64,000 nucleotides of DNA from Faecalibacterium sp. I3-3-33 (GCF_023347295.1 NZ_CP094469.1:1302001-1366000), one strand, 5' to 3'; counted from the first letter of the stretch, positions 42,634-51,882 are shown. A program made the numbers and translations. Notes: generated by a model not told the origin, from the sequence alone.

Positions 42634-45123
42634 TTATACCTTCCAGAACGCTGCCAACGCCGTTTCCAGCGCAGCGGTGCCGGGCAGATACCGGATATGC
42701 TGCCAGTGCGGCGGGAACAGGCGGGCGGTGTCGGGCTGCGCAAAGCGGTCGTCCAAAAGCAGCACCACGCCCTTGTCCTGCGGGGTGCGCACCACCCGCC
42801 CGGCGGCTTGCAGTACCTTGTTCATGCCCGGGTAGCGGTAGGCGTAGTCAAAGCCGCAGCCGGACTGCTCCTCATAATAGCGGCGCAGCATCTCCTGCCG
42901 GGGGTTCACCTGCGGCAGACCCACCCCCACGATGGCGCAGCCGATGAGCCGGTCGCCCACAAGGTCTACGCCCTCGCCGAAGATGCCGCCCATCACGGCA
43001 AAGCCCAGCAGCGTTTGGGCAGGGTGGGGCACGAACTGCGCCAGAAACTCCGCGCGCCCGGCATCATCTAAGCTGCGCTGCTGCACAAGGGTGTGGATAT
43101 CCGGCCAGCGGGCGGCAAAGGCTTCGTACACCTGCTGCAAATAGGCGTAGCTGGGGAAAAACGCCAGATAGTTGCCGGTCTTGCCCCGCGCCAGCGCCGC
43201 CAGCGCATCGGCTACGGCGGGCACACTGGCTTCCCGCTGGTGGTAGCGGGTGGAGATGCCCGGCAGGCAGAACAGCCCCAGATTTTCCGGCGGGAAAGGG
43301 CTTGGCAGCGCCACCGCTCGGGCATCGGCGCAGCCCAGCACGTTGCGGTAAAAGGCGGGCGGGGTCAACGTGGCACTGAACAGTGCCGCGCTGCGCCCTG
43401 CCGCCAGACTGGCGTCCACAAAGGGGGCGGGGTCTAAGCAGAGCAGATGCAGCTCCAGCTCGCTGCCCCGGGCGGTGAGCTGGGTAACAAAATGGCTGTC
43501 GTACCGGTCGGCGGCGCGGGCGATATCCTGCAAGGCAAAGTAAAGCTCCAGCAGCTGCGCATGGGCGGGGTCCTCGGGGTTCTGTTCCAGCCAATCCTGT
43601 AAAGGGGTGTGCACCGCCCGCAGGGCAGCGGGCAAAGCGGCGGGCAGCTGCTGCAAAAACACGGTGCCATCCCGGGCATACAGCGGCTGAGGCAGGGCAA
43701 AGTCCGGGGCAGCTTCGGCGGGCAAAAGGCTCACCTGTGCGGGTTCTGTCTCCCCGGCGGGCTCTGCGCCTATACGGGGCGCAGCCTGTGCGCAGGCCTT
43801 GCGCGCCGCCAGAAAGACTTTATCCGCCTTGGTCAGTGCGGTCTTTAAGCTGCTTTTGCCCTTGCCCAGCGCCCGCTTTGCCTCGGTCAGGCTGCTTTTG
43901 GCAAACTGCGCCGAGTACATGGCGCGGGCTCTGTCCGGCAGGTTGTGCGCCTCGTCAATGAGGAACAGCCAGTCCCCGGCGGCATCAAAAAAGCGCTTGA
44001 GGTGCACCACCGGGTCAAACAGATAGTTGTAGTCCCCGATGACCACATCGCACCACTCGCTCAAGTCCAGCCCCAATTCAAAGGGACACACCGAGAACTG
44101 CCGGGCGGTGTCCGCCAGTGCGGCGCGGCTGAAACTGCCGCTGCCGTCCAGCAGAGCCGCCAGCGCGTCCTTGCGGCGGTCGTAGTAGCCGTTGGCGAAG
44201 GGACAGGCTTCCGGCAGACAGGCGGGATGCCCTTCGGCGTCCGGGTGCAGACAAGCTTTTTCCTTGGCGGTCAGGGTCACACTGCGCAGTGCAAGGCCGG
44301 GCTGGGCGGCACGCAGCCGTGCCACTGCGTCCTCGGCGGCGGCTTGGGTGGTGTTGCGGGCGGTCAGGTAGAACAGCTTTGCGCCGCAGCCCTCGCCCAT
44401 GGCTTTCAGGGCAGGGAAGAGCGCGCTCATGGTCTTGCCGATGCCGGTAGGTGCCTGACAAAAAACGCGGGTGCCGCCCTTGCGGTCGGCGCTTTTTCCG
44501 GCGCGGCAGGCGCGGTACACTTCGCCCGCCAGCGCCCGCTGCCCGGGGCGGTACTCCGCAAAGGGAAATTGCAACGCCGCAAGGCTCTGGCTGCGCCGGG
44601 TGTCCCAGTCCAGCTGCCGCTGCGCCCACGGGGCGTACTGCGTTAAAAGCTGCTGCAAAAACTGCTCCAGCTGCTGCCGGGTGAACTGCCGGGTAAAGCG
44701 TAGGATCTGGTCGGTATCAACCTGATAATAGGTCAGCCGCACCGCAAGCGCATCCAGCCCCTGCTGGCTGCTAAAAATGGCGGCATATACCATGCCCTGC
44801 GCCCAGTGGCAGGGGTTCAGCTCCTCGGTGATCTCCTCATAGGGGACAGTGGTGGTCTTGATCTCGTCAATGGTCACGGTGCCGTTTTCGTCGGTGAAAA
44901 TGCCGTCTGCCCGGCCCTCCAGCGTAAAGGCGATGCCGCAGGCTTCCCACTTCGCGCTGAGGAATACCTCGGCCTGATAGCCCTCCCCGGCGGCCTTTTG
45001 CAGCTTACGGTGGATGCGTGCGCCCTCGTTAGCGCGGTCAAAACCGGCAAAGCGGCTGTCGATGCTGCCGGTGCGCAGCAGAAACTCCACCAGCTGTCGG
45101 ATGGGCAGATGGATGCTTGCCAA
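42634..45123 (-). CDS. RecB/Cas4-type nuclease fused to Rad3/DinG-like Fe-S helicase
   Basis: 829 residues. An N-terminal PD-(D/E)xK nuclease (1–180) has His38, Asp73 (GRADG) and Glu87-x-Lys89 (DEIKT), so it looks catalytically complete. An SF2 helicase of the XPD/DinG type follows: Walker A APTGIGKT at 224–231, DEAH at 390–393, four cysteines (291, 302, 307, 346) placed to hold a [4Fe-4S] cluster, and motif VI AAGRVVRTPQD near 795. It probably unwinds 5'-tailed duplexes and trims DNA during repair. The start is TTG 45123 nine bases after GGAGGTG. The next gene upstream encodes an ATPase. Confidence 0.9.
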   Translation of the reverse strand: MASIHLPIRQLVEFLLRTGSIDSRFAGFDRANEGARIHRKLQKAAGEGYQAEVFLSAKWEACGIAFTLEGRADGIFTDENGTVTIDEIKTTTVPYEEITEELNPCHWAQGMVYAAIFSSQQGLDALAVRLTYYQVDTDQILRFTRQFTRQQLEQFLQQLLTQYAPWAQRQLDWDTRRSQSLAALQFPFAEYRPGQRALAGEVYRACRAGKSADRKGGTRVFCQAPTGIGKTMSALFPALKAMGEGCGAKLFYLTARNTTQAAAEDAVARLRAAQPGLALRSVTLTAKEKACLHPDAEGHPACLPEACPFANGYYDRRKDALAALLDGSGSFSRAALADTARQFSVCPFELGLDLSEWCDVVIGDYNYLFDPVVHLKRFFDAAGDWLFLIDEAHNLPDRARAMYSAQFAKSSLTEAKRALGKGKSSLKTALTKADKVFLAARKACAQAAPRIGAEPAGETEPAQVSLLPAEAAPDFALPQPLYARDGTVFLQQLPAALPAALRAVHTPLQDWLEQNPEDPAHAQLLELYFALQDIARAADRYDSHFVTQLTARGSELELHLLCLDPAPFVDASLAAGRSAALFSATLTPPAFYRNVLGCADARAVALPSPFPPENLGLFCLPGISTRYHQREASVPAVADALAALARGKTGNYLAFFPSYAYLQQVYEAFAARWPDIHTLVQQRSLDDAGRAEFLAQFVPHPAQTLLGFAVMGGIFGEGVDLVGDRLIGCAIVGVGLPQVNPRQEMLRRYYEEQSGCGFDYAYRYPGMNKVLQAAGRVVRTPQDKGVVLLLDDRFAQPDTARLFPPHWQHIRYLPGTAALETALAAFWKV

Positions 45124-45150
45124 GGCGTTTCACCTCCGTTGTTTTTTGCT

Positions 45151-46236
45151 TTATCCTACCCCGAACAGCTCCATGCACTGGGCGGCTGCGGCATCCACCT
45201 GTGCAAAGTCTACGGCGGTGCGGTAGTAGGTCTCCAATTCATCGTGGCAGCTTTTTGCCTGCGCCATCAGGGCACAGGCCTGTTCCAGCAGCTCGGCGGC
45301 GGCGCGCTCGTTGAAGCGCAGCCGTGCCCGGCAGGCAGAAAGGTTCTCCCTATCCACAAAACGGCTGCACCGCACGGTCTGCGCCGCAGACAGCCGCACC
45401 GGATGCCAGCGGTTGTCGGTCAGGAATGCCAGCCGCAGGGAGGGGATAAGGATGTGGTCGATCTTATCCTCCGGGTGCATGGCGCATGGGCAGGTGATGA
45501 TGTGGTAGCCCCGCGCCAGCGCTTCGGCGCGGATGAGCTCCAGCAGCAGGCGGGACACTGCCCCGTAGTCGTCCCGGAAGAGGATGCACCGGTCTGCCAG
45601 TGCCTGCACTGTGCCCTGATAGAACACCTCGCCCTTGGGCGTGATGGCCGAGAGCAGCCGCAGCTCTTCAGAGCCCATCTCCTCGGTGCGGGGCAAAAGG
45701 CGGGTGCACAGCCGCTTGACGTAGCGGCGCACTTTTTCAAAGTTTGCGCTGCACGCTTCGGCGCGGCGGCTGTCCAGTAGCAGGCTGCCCGCCGAGGCCA
45801 CATACCGCGCTGCCCGGCTGCGCAGCAGCTGGTTGCGGGCAAACAGGGCGGTCACCTCGTCCTTGTGGGGGTGCAGGGCATCGGCATCAATGGTGTGATA
45901 CAAACTCAGCACCCGCTCGTCTGCGCCGGGGGCTTCCGGCTCCACCACATGGGGCGCAGTGGCGTCGATGATGGCACGCTTCTGCCGCAGGAACACCACC
46001 CCGTCCAGACTGTCGGGGTCGCTGGCGCAGTGGATGCGCTGGATGGGTTCGCCTTTGTCCTGCGCAGCGCGCGCCAGCCGCTTCATCAGGGTAGACTTGC
46101 CGCAGCCCGGCCCGCTTTTGAGCAGTACCAGCTGCATCCCGGGCTCCCGGCGCAGCGGCGCAAAGTAGCCCTTGAACCCGGCGGGCGTTGTAGCGCCCAA
46201 AAAGAAATCCACAGAAGGATGCACGGAACTTTCCAT
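45151..46236 (-). CDS. PRK06851-like P-loop ATPase
   Basis: 361 residues. Walker A LLKSGPGCGKSTLMKRL near residue 40, then RIHCASDPDSLDGVV and AIIDATAPHVVEPEAPGA, which I recognise as the PRK06851 family pattern. A second half (about 205–330) resembles another ATPase-like domain without a clear P-loop. No transmembrane segment. Function is unknown; homologues are scattered in Firmicutes, and the gene pair with a nuclease–helicase and UDG here suggests, but does not prove, a DNA-metabolism role. CGAGGTG precedes the ATG. Confidence 0.75.
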   Translation of the reverse strand: MESSVHPSVDFFLGATTPAGFKGYFAPLRREPGMQLVLLKSGPGCGKSTLMKRLARAAQDKGEPIQRIHCASDPDSLDGVVFLRQKRAIIDATAPHVVEPEAPGADERVLSLYHTIDADALHPHKDEVTALFARNQLLRSRAARYVASAGSLLLDSRRAEACSANFEKVRRYVKRLCTRLLPRTEEMGSEELRLLSAITPKGEVFYQGTVQALADRCILFRDDYGAVSRLLLELIRAEALARGYHIITCPCAMHPEDKIDHILIPSLRLAFLTDNRWHPVRLSAAQTVRCSRFVDRENLSACRARLRFNERAAAELLEQACALMAQAKSCHDELETYYRTAVDFAQVDAAAAQCMELFGVG

Positions 46237-46295
46237 ACAAAAACACCTCGCTTTTGCTTTACAGTATGCAAAAGCGGTGCGGTTGGTTCCTGTCC

Positions 46296-46868
46296 TTATT
46301 TATGATAGGTATGCTCGCACACAGCGGCAATGGTGTCCCGCAGCACGGTAAAGTCCGCAAAAGCTTCGGGCTTGTTCTGGGGCTGGCGCAGCAGGGCGGC
46401 GGGGTGGAAGGTGCCCATGAACAGGATGCCGCCCTTATTTATGATCTGCCCGTGCTCCCGGGTGACGGAAAAATCCTGCCGGATCATCCGCTGGGCGGCA
46501 ACGCGCCCAAGGCAGACCACGATTTTAGGCTGCAGCAGCCGGAACTGTTCCCGCAGCCACGGCATACAGGCTTCGCTCTCGGCGGGCAGCGGGTCGCGGT
46601 TCTGAGGCGGGCGGCACTTGACGATGTTGGCAATATAGCAGTTTTTGCTGCGGTCAAGGTCGATGGCAAACAGGTATTTGTCCAGCAGCTGGCCGCTGCG
46701 CCCCACAAAGGGCAGACCTTGCTCGTCCTCGCTCTGGCCGGGTCCCTCGCCCACAAACAGCACCTCGGCGTCCAGCACGCCCTGCCCGAACACCACGTTC
46801 GTCCGGGTGGCGCACAGCTCGCACCGGGTGCAGGCAAGGCATTCGGCCTTTAAAGTATCCATATCCAT
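46296..46868 (-). CDS. Uracil-DNA glycosylase, family 4 (Fe-S)
   Basis: 190 residues. Removes uracil from DNA. GEGPGQSEDEQGLPFVGRSGQLLDKYL near 45–70 contains the active-site GEGPGxxE and FVGRAG-type motifs, then NIVKCRPPQNRDP, and a late FHPAALLR. Cysteines in the first 20 residues (ECLACTRC) and the KCRPP cysteine are placed for a [4Fe-4S] cluster. ATG 46868 follows GAAGGAG; the TTG-initiated extension to 46886 overlaps that site. Last of the minus-strand trio. Confidence 0.9.
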   Translation of the reverse strand: MDMDTLKAECLACTRCELCATRTNVVFGQGVLDAEVLFVGEGPGQSEDEQGLPFVGRSGQLLDKYLFAIDLDRSKNCYIANIVKCRPPQNRDPLPAESEACMPWLREQFRLLQPKIVVCLGRVAAQRMIRQDFSVTREHGQIINKGGILFMGTFHPAALLRQPQNKPEAFADFTVLRDTIAAVCEHTYHK

Positions 46869-46962
46869 GGAGAACATCTCCTTCAAAACCAGTATGATAT
46901 TTTATTCACAAATAAAACAAGGCTTTCTCCCCTAAAATATAGCACAAAAACACAATTTTGTC

Positions 46963-46990
46963 TTGAACTTTTTGCCGTCTGTGCTAGAAT
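46963..46990 (+). promoter_or_regulatory. Promoter for pta
   Basis: TTGAAC 46963–46968, spacer 16, TAGAAT 46985–46990. Confidence 0.55.
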
Positions 46991-47063
46991 AAAGAAGAAA
47001 GGCATCCTTGTGTCCAACAGACACGGGAGCAAATTTTGGAAAGCATTTTCGGAGGTAATCACA

Positions 47064-48089
47064 ATGGCTGATATGTTTGCACCGCTGGTAGCACAGCTGA
47101 AGGCAAATCCCAAGACGATCGTGTTCACCGAGGGCAATGACCCCCGCATTCTGGAGGCCGCAAGCAAGCTGCTGGCCGAGGGTGTGCTGAAGGTCGTTAT
47201 GGTGGGCAACGAGGCAGAGTGCAAGGCTGCTGCCGCCGCCGGTAACTTTGATATTTCCGCTGCCGAGATCATCGACCCGGAGAACTACGCCGGTTTTGAT
47301 GAGATGGTCAGCACCATGGTGGAGCTGCGCAAGGGCAAGCAGTCCGCTGAGGAGTGCACCGCACTGCTGAAGAAGTCCAACTACTTCGGCACCATGCTGG
47401 TGAAGATGGGCAAGGCTGACTGCCTGCTGGGCGGCGCTACCTACTCCACCGCCGACACCATCCGTCCCGCTCTGCAGCTGGTCAAGACCAAGAAGGGCGC
47501 ACATCTGGTGAGCTCCTGCTTTATTCTGGACCGCGACTGCGGCGAAGAGGGTCTGAAGCGCATTGCCATGGGCGACTGCGCTGTCAACATTGATTACACC
47601 GATACCGTCGATAAGGCTACCGGCGAGGTCAAGGTCTCTGCCGCTGCTAAGCTGGCAGAGGTGGCTGTGGAGACTGCCCGCACCGCAAAGCTGTTCGGCA
47701 TCGACCCGAAGGTGGCTGTGCTGAGCTTCTCCACCAAGGGCTCTGGCAAGGGCGGCACCGTGGCACTGAGCCACGACGCTACCATCAAGGCACAGGAGAT
47801 GGATCCCGAGCTGGCAGTGGACGGCGAGCTGCAGTTTGACGCAGCCGTTGCTCCCGAGGTCGCACAGGTCAAGTGCAAGGGCAGCAAGGTGGCTGGTCAG
47901 GCCAACACCTTCATCTTCCCCTGCATCGAGGCCGGCAACATCGGCTATAAGATCGCACAGCGTCTGGGCGGCTACGCTGCTTACGGCCCCATCCTGCAGG
48001 GCCTGAACGCTCCCATCAACGACCTGTCCCGCGGCTGCAACGCAGACGAGGTGTACAAGATGAGCCTGATCACCGCTTGCCAGTCTTAA
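47064..48089 (+). CDS. pta: Phosphate acetyltransferase
   Basis: 341 residues, the short Pta form. Interconverts acetyl-CoA and acetyl phosphate in acetate metabolism. PTA/PTB fold with FTEGNDPRILEAA near 20, DCLLGGATYSTADTIRPAL near 118, AVLSFSTKGSGKG near 215, and TFIFPCIEAGNIGYKIAQRLGG near 285, the CoA-site signature. GGAGG precedes ATG 47064; the extension to 47010 lacks a site. ackA is not adjacent. Codons are strongly biased, as in highly expressed genes. Confidence 0.96.
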   Translation: MADMFAPLVAQLKANPKTIVFTEGNDPRILEAASKLLAEGVLKVVMVGNEAECKAAAAAGNFDISAAEIIDPENYAGFDEMVSTMVELRKGKQSAEECTALLKKSNYFGTMLVKMGKADCLLGGATYSTADTIRPALQLVKTKKGAHLVSSCFILDRDCGEEGLKRIAMGDCAVNIDYTDTVDKATGEVKVSAAAKLAEVAVETARTAKLFGIDPKVAVLSFSTKGSGKGGTVALSHDATIKAQEMDPELAVDGELQFDAAVAPEVAQVKCKGSKVAGQANTFIFPCIEAGNIGYKIAQRLGGYAAYGPILQGLNAPINDLSRGCNADEVYKMSLITACQS

Positions 48090-48108
48090 ACAATTTCGGC
48101 ACAAACGA

Positions 48109-48141
48109 GGAGAAGCTTTCGGGCTTCTCCTTTTTATTTTG
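48109..48141 (+). terminator. Terminator after pta
   Basis: GGAGAAGC…GCTTCTCC stem followed by TTTTTATTTT. Confidence 0.9.
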
Positions 48142-48148
48142 CCCCCTC

Positions 48149-48177
48149 TTGCAATCCGGCGGGGTTTATGGTACAAT
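48149..48177 (+). promoter_or_regulatory. Promoter for SRP RNA
   Basis: TTGCAA 48149–48154, spacer 17, TACAAT 48172–48177. Confidence 0.8.
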
Positions 48178-48201
48178 ATCTTAGCATCCACAAGGATGTG
48201 T

Positions 48202-48386
48202 CGGACAGCGCCTGCTGCGTGGTTCGGCATACGGATGCGGGTCCTGTACGATGGGCTCGCTGTGAACCAGGTCAGGTGGGGAACCAAGCAGCCTTAAGCA
48301 GTGCGTTCGTGCGTTTCAGTAAGCCTGCATCCGTATGCCGAGTTACGCAAGGCGGGGACAAAACCCCGTCGAGCGCTGTCCTTTTA
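48202..48386 (+). ncRNA. ffs: Signal recognition particle RNA (Alu-containing large type)
   Basis: Ends pair as CGGACAGCGC/GCGCTGTCC. A long helix CGGCATACGGATGC pairs with GCATCCGTATGCCG, and the apical S-domain reads CCAGGTCAGGTGGGGAACCAAGCAGCC, the conserved Ffh-binding region. At about 180 nt with an Alu-like base it is the Firmicute long form rather than the 4.5S type. TTTTATTTTTG after the closing stem is its terminator. It lies directly before dnaX, as in B. subtilis. Confidence 0.92.
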
Positions 48387-48423
48387 TTTTTGCCGCAAAG
48401 GCCGGGAAAGGGGAGAGATCGCC

Positions 48424-50310
48424 ATGTATCGTGCGCTTTACCGCAAATGGAGACCCCAGCGGTTTGAGGATGTGGTGGGCCAGCGTGCCATCGTGACCGC
48501 CCTGAAAAACCAGATCACCGCAGGGCGCATAGGCCATGCGTATCTGTTTACCGGCGTGCGCGGCACCGGCAAGACCACCTGCGCCAAAATTTTTGCCAAG
48601 GCGGTCAACTGTCTGCACCCGGAGGGTGGCGACCCCTGCGGGAAATGCGAGATCTGCAAGGGTATCGACAACGGCAGCCTGCTGGACGTGGTGGAGATGG
48701 ACGCAGCCTCCAACAACGGCGTGGACGATATCCGCGACCTGCGGGACGAGACCGCCTACACCCCCAGCGCCTGCCAGTATAAGGTGTATATCATCGACGA
48801 GGTGCACATGCTGTCCACAGCGGCCTTCAATGCGCTGCTGAAAACGCTGGAAGAGCCCCCCGCGCACGTCATCTTCATTCTGGCGACCACCGAGATTCAG
48901 AAGGTGCCCGCCACCATCCTCTCCCGCTGTCAGCGGTACGATTTTACCCGCATCGGGCCGGAGGATATCGCACGGCGGGTGGAGTATATCGCCGGGGAGG
49001 AAAAGCTGGAGCTGACCTCCGATGGCGCGGAGCTGATCGCCCGTCTGGCCGATGGTGCGCTGCGCGATGCACTGTCCATTCTGGACACCTGCGCCGGCGT
49101 TACCGCCAAAATTGACGCGGACGTGGTGCGCCGCATGGCGGGTGTGACCGACCGCAGCTACCTGTTCCATATTTCTGACGCCTTGGAAGCGCAGGACGCC
49201 GCCGCCGCGCTGGCACAGCTGGCGCAGCTGCGGCAGCAGTCGGTGGACGTGAAGCGCCTGACCGAGGAACTGATCGCCCACTACCGCGCCCTGATGCTGG
49301 CGGCGCTGCCCGGCGGGCAGGCGCTGCTGTCCGGTGTTTCGCCGGAGGAAGAGGCGCTGTACCTGCAAAAAGGCCCGGAGATGGGGCAGCGGGAAGCCAT
49401 CCGCGCCATCCGCACTTTGGGCACGGCGCTGGAGCACATGACCCGTGGCAGCGACCAGCGCATCGAGTTGGAACTGGCACTGTTCGGCCTGTCCGAGCCG
49501 CCCCAGCAGATGCAGGCGGTAACGGTACAGACCGCCCCCGCCCGCGCGGCACAGCCGGAAGCACCTCGCCCCTTTGCGGCAGCGGTGCAGCCCTTTGTCA
49601 GCGCCCCGGTGCAGCCCGCCCCCGCAGCTGCTGCACCACAGACCCCGGAAGCAGTAGAAGAGCCTGCCCCTGCCGTGCAGCAGACCCCTCCGCAGCCTGC
49701 CGCACAGGAAGCACCGCCCGTCCCTGCGGACGAGCTGCCGCCCATGCCAGAGGAACCGCCAGTACAGCAGAGCAATGCCGCCCTGCCGTGGGACGAGCCT
49801 GCCCCGCAGGCACCGCCGCCGGAGGAGCCGGAGCCGGTCAGTCAGCCGGAGCAGCCCGCCCTCGCAGAACCCACGCAGTCGGCTCCTGCGGCAGAGGAAC
49901 CGCCTGCCCTGGTGCAGGAGCACCCCGCCGACCCGGTGCTGACCAAGCCCCGCAGCGTGGCGCAGCAGGGCACGAACCCCTTCCCGTACTGGGGGCAGAT
50001 CGTGCAGAAGCTGGAAGGCATCGACCCCATGCTGTATATGTATCTGCGCAAGTCCAAAGCTTACTTTGACGGCACCCGCGTGCTGATCGACGGCGGCAAG
50101 ACCTTCCGGGATTTTATCCGGGTGAACAAGGACAGCCAGAAGCTGATCAAAAAGCTGATCGCCGAGGTATCCGGCGTGCCGGTGCCCATCGGCCCCTACG
50201 AGCCCAAAACAGCCGGAAAGACCGCCTCCAATGCGGAGCAGTCCCTTCTGGCACTGGAAAAGCTGGGGTTAGAGGTCAGCATTGAGGATACCGCCCGCAA
50301 AAAGCGATAA
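48424..50310 (+). CDS. dnaX: DNA polymerase III subunits gamma/tau
   Basis: 628 residues. Clamp-loader ATPase with GVRGTGKTT (about 45), a four-Cys zinc module C…C…C..C (HPEGGDPCGKCEIC), VYIIDEVHMLS and the arginine-finger LSRCQRY. An Ala/Pro/Glu-rich disordered linker (about 375–515) is followed by a C-terminal domain (about 520–620) that contacts polymerase alpha. No A6G slippery site was seen in the linker region, so gamma may not be made by frameshift. GGGGAGAG precedes ATG 48424. dnaX–ybaB–recR is the usual order. Confidence 0.96.
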   Translation: MYRALYRKWRPQRFEDVVGQRAIVTALKNQITAGRIGHAYLFTGVRGTGKTTCAKIFAKAVNCLHPEGGDPCGKCEICKGIDNGSLLDVVEMDAASNNGVDDIRDLRDETAYTPSACQYKVYIIDEVHMLSTAAFNALLKTLEEPPAHVIFILATTEIQKVPATILSRCQRYDFTRIGPEDIARRVEYIAGEEKLELTSDGAELIARLADGALRDALSILDTCAGVTAKIDADVVRRMAGVTDRSYLFHISDALEAQDAAAALAQLAQLRQQSVDVKRLTEELIAHYRALMLAALPGGQALLSGVSPEEEALYLQKGPEMGQREAIRAIRTLGTALEHMTRGSDQRIELELALFGLSEPPQQMQAVTVQTAPARAAQPEAPRPFAAAVQPFVSAPVQPAPAAAAPQTPEAVEEPAPAVQQTPPQPAAQEAPPVPADELPPMPEEPPVQQSNAALPWDEPAPQAPPPEEPEPVSQPEQPALAEPTQSAPAAEEPPALVQEHPADPVLTKPRSVAQQGTNPFPYWGQIVQKLEGIDPMLYMYLRKSKAYFDGTRVLIDGGKTFRDFIRVNKDSQKLIKKLIAEVSGVPVPIGPYEPKTAGKTASNAEQSLLALEKLGLEVSIEDTARKKR

Positions 50311-50340
50311 AAATTGTTTATAATAAAGGAGAATGCCATT

Positions 50341-50679
50341 ATGAAAGCAAGAATGCCCGCAGGCTACGGCCGCCCCGATATGAACGCCCTGATGCGTCAG
50401 GCTCAGAAGATGCAGGAGGACATGAAGAGCAAGCAGGCCGAGTTGGAAGCCGCCGAGTACACCGGCAGTGCCGCCGGTGAGATGGTGACCGTAAAGATGA
50501 ACGGCAAGCATGAGGTGCTGTCCATCACCATCAAGCCCGAGGCTGTGGATCCGGACGACATCGAGATGCTGGAAGACATGGTGGCTGCTGCCATCAACGC
50601 CACCGTAAAGCAGGTGGATGAGACCGCCGAGGCCGAGATGGGCAAGCTGACCGGCGGCCTGAACATTCCGGGTCTCTGA
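50341..50679 (+). CDS. Nucleoid-associated protein YbaB/EbfC
   Basis: 112 residues. Homodimeric DNA-binding ‘tweezer’ protein. It starts MKARMPAGYGRPDMNALMRQAQKMQEDM with a long N-terminal helix, then VTVKMNGKHEVLSITIKPEAVDPDDIEMLEDMVAAAINAT, the family core. AAAGGAG is placed before ATG 50341; the frame open from 50314 is not used. Between dnaX and recR, as is usual. Confidence 0.96.
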   Translation: MKARMPAGYGRPDMNALMRQAQKMQEDMKSKQAELEAAEYTGSAAGEMVTVKMNGKHEVLSITIKPEAVDPDDIEMLEDMVAAAINATVKQVDETAEAEMGKLTGGLNIPGL

Positions 50680-50698
50680 GCCGGGAAGGGGAGATACC

Positions 50699-51298
50699 AT
50701 GGACTACACTGCCGCACCGCTGGAAAAGCTGATCGAAGAGTTCGGCAAGTTTCAGGGCGTGGGCCGCAAGGGTGCTACCCGCATGGCCTATCAGGTGCTG
50801 AGTATGTCGGATAAGGACGCTGCGGCGCTGGCCGATGCCATCCGCGGCGCACACACCCGGCTGCACCGGTGCCGCATCTGCCAGAACTACACGGACGCTG
50901 ACCTGTGCCCGGTGTGCGCCAGCGCCAAGCGGGATACCTCGGTGATCTGCGTGGTGGAAAAACCCCGGGACGTGCAGGCTTTTGAGCGCACCCGGGAGTA
51001 TAACGGCTTGTACCATGTGCTGCATGGTCTGCTGGACCCGCTGGCCGGTGTGGGCGCAGAGCAGTTGACCGTCAAGGAACTGCTGGCGCGGCTGAAGGAC
51101 GACACGGTGAAGGAGGTCATCATGGCCATGAACCCCACCGTGGAGGGCGAAGCTACCGCCATGTATCTGGCAAAGCTCATCAAGCCGCTGGGCATCCGGG
51201 TCACCCGGCTTGCCTCCGGTCTGCCGGTGGGCGCCAGTCTGGAATACGCGGACGAGACCACCCTGTACCGGGCACTTTCCGGCCGGGGAGAACTGTAA
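50699..51298 (+). CDS. recR: Recombination protein RecR
   Basis: 199 residues. Works with RecF/RecO to load RecA on gapped DNA. Helix-hairpin-helix (LIEEFGKFQGVGRKGATRMAYQVL), the four-Cys zinc finger (CRICQNYTDADLCPVC, about 60–75), a Toprim domain (VICVVEKPRDVQAFERT, then AMNPTVEGEATAMYLAKL) and the C-terminal LASGLPVGASLEYADETTL are all present. GGGGAGA precedes the ATG. Confidence 0.97.
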   Translation: MDYTAAPLEKLIEEFGKFQGVGRKGATRMAYQVLSMSDKDAAALADAIRGAHTRLHRCRICQNYTDADLCPVCASAKRDTSVICVVEKPRDVQAFERTREYNGLYHVLHGLLDPLAGVGAEQLTVKELLARLKDDTVKEVIMAMNPTVEGEATAMYLAKLIKPLGIRVTRLASGLPVGASLEYADETTLYRALSGRGEL

Positions 51299-51334
51299 AT
51301 CTGTAAAAATTTACAATTCTGTCAGAAACAGCCC

Positions 51335-51362
51335 TTGCATTACCCTGAAAAAATGGTATACT
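51335..51362 (+). promoter_or_regulatory. Promoter for smpB (and possibly ssrA)
   Basis: TTGCAT 51335–51340, spacer 16, TATACT 51357–51362. Confidence 0.65.
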
Positions 51363-51399
51363 GAAACAACAAACGGAACGGAGAAAGGAGGCGCGCAGC

Positions 51400-51882
51400 A
51401 TGGCACCCACAAAGGAGCGCCCGGCGACCAAGACCATCGCCACCAACCGCGAAGCGCGCCACGAGTATTTTGTTCTGGAAGCGCTGGAGACCGGTGTGGA
51501 ACTCAAGGGCACCGAGGTGAAAAGCCTGCGGGCCGGCGGGGTCAACCTGAAGGACAGCTGGGTGGATATTGAAAACGGCGAGCTGCTGGTAAAGGGGATG
51601 CACATCAGCCCCTACGACCACGGCAACCTGTTCAATCAGGATCCCATGCGCGTCCGGCGGCTTCTGGCGCACAAAAGTGAGATTCGGCGTCTGCACCAGC
51701 AGTGCAAGCTGCAGGGCTATACGCTGGTGCCGCTCTCGCTTTACTTCAAGCATGGCCGCGTAAAGATGGAAGTGGGCTTGTGCAAGGGCAAAAAGCTGTA
51801 CGACAAGCGTGCCGATGCCGCCCAGCGCGATGCAAAGCGTTCCATTGACCGGGCTGTGAAGTCCAACGGCAAGTATTATTAA
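51400..51882 (+). CDS. smpB: SsrA-binding protein SmpB
   Basis: 160 residues. Binds the tRNA-like part of tmRNA and carries it into stalled ribosomes. TNREARHEYFVLEALETGVELKGTEVKSLRAG is the OB-barrel opening; HISPYDHGN and the C-terminal GKKLYDKRADAAQRDAKRSIDRA tail that enters the mRNA channel are intact. AAAGGAGGC precedes the ATG. The tmRNA gene follows 72 bases later, so the two partners are linked. Confidence 0.97.
   Translation: MAPTKERPATKTIATNREARHEYFVLEALETGVELKGTEVKSLRAGGVNLKDSWVDIENGELLVKGMHISPYDHGNLFNQDPMRVRRLLAHKSEIRRLHQQCKLQGYTLVPLSLYFKHGRVKMEVGLCKGKKLYDKRADAAQRDAKRSIDRAVKSNGKYY

Noticed and set aside
49500..50000. Programmed frameshift site in dnaX
   Set aside because: No A6G or similar slippery heptamer with a downstream stem was seen in the linker region.
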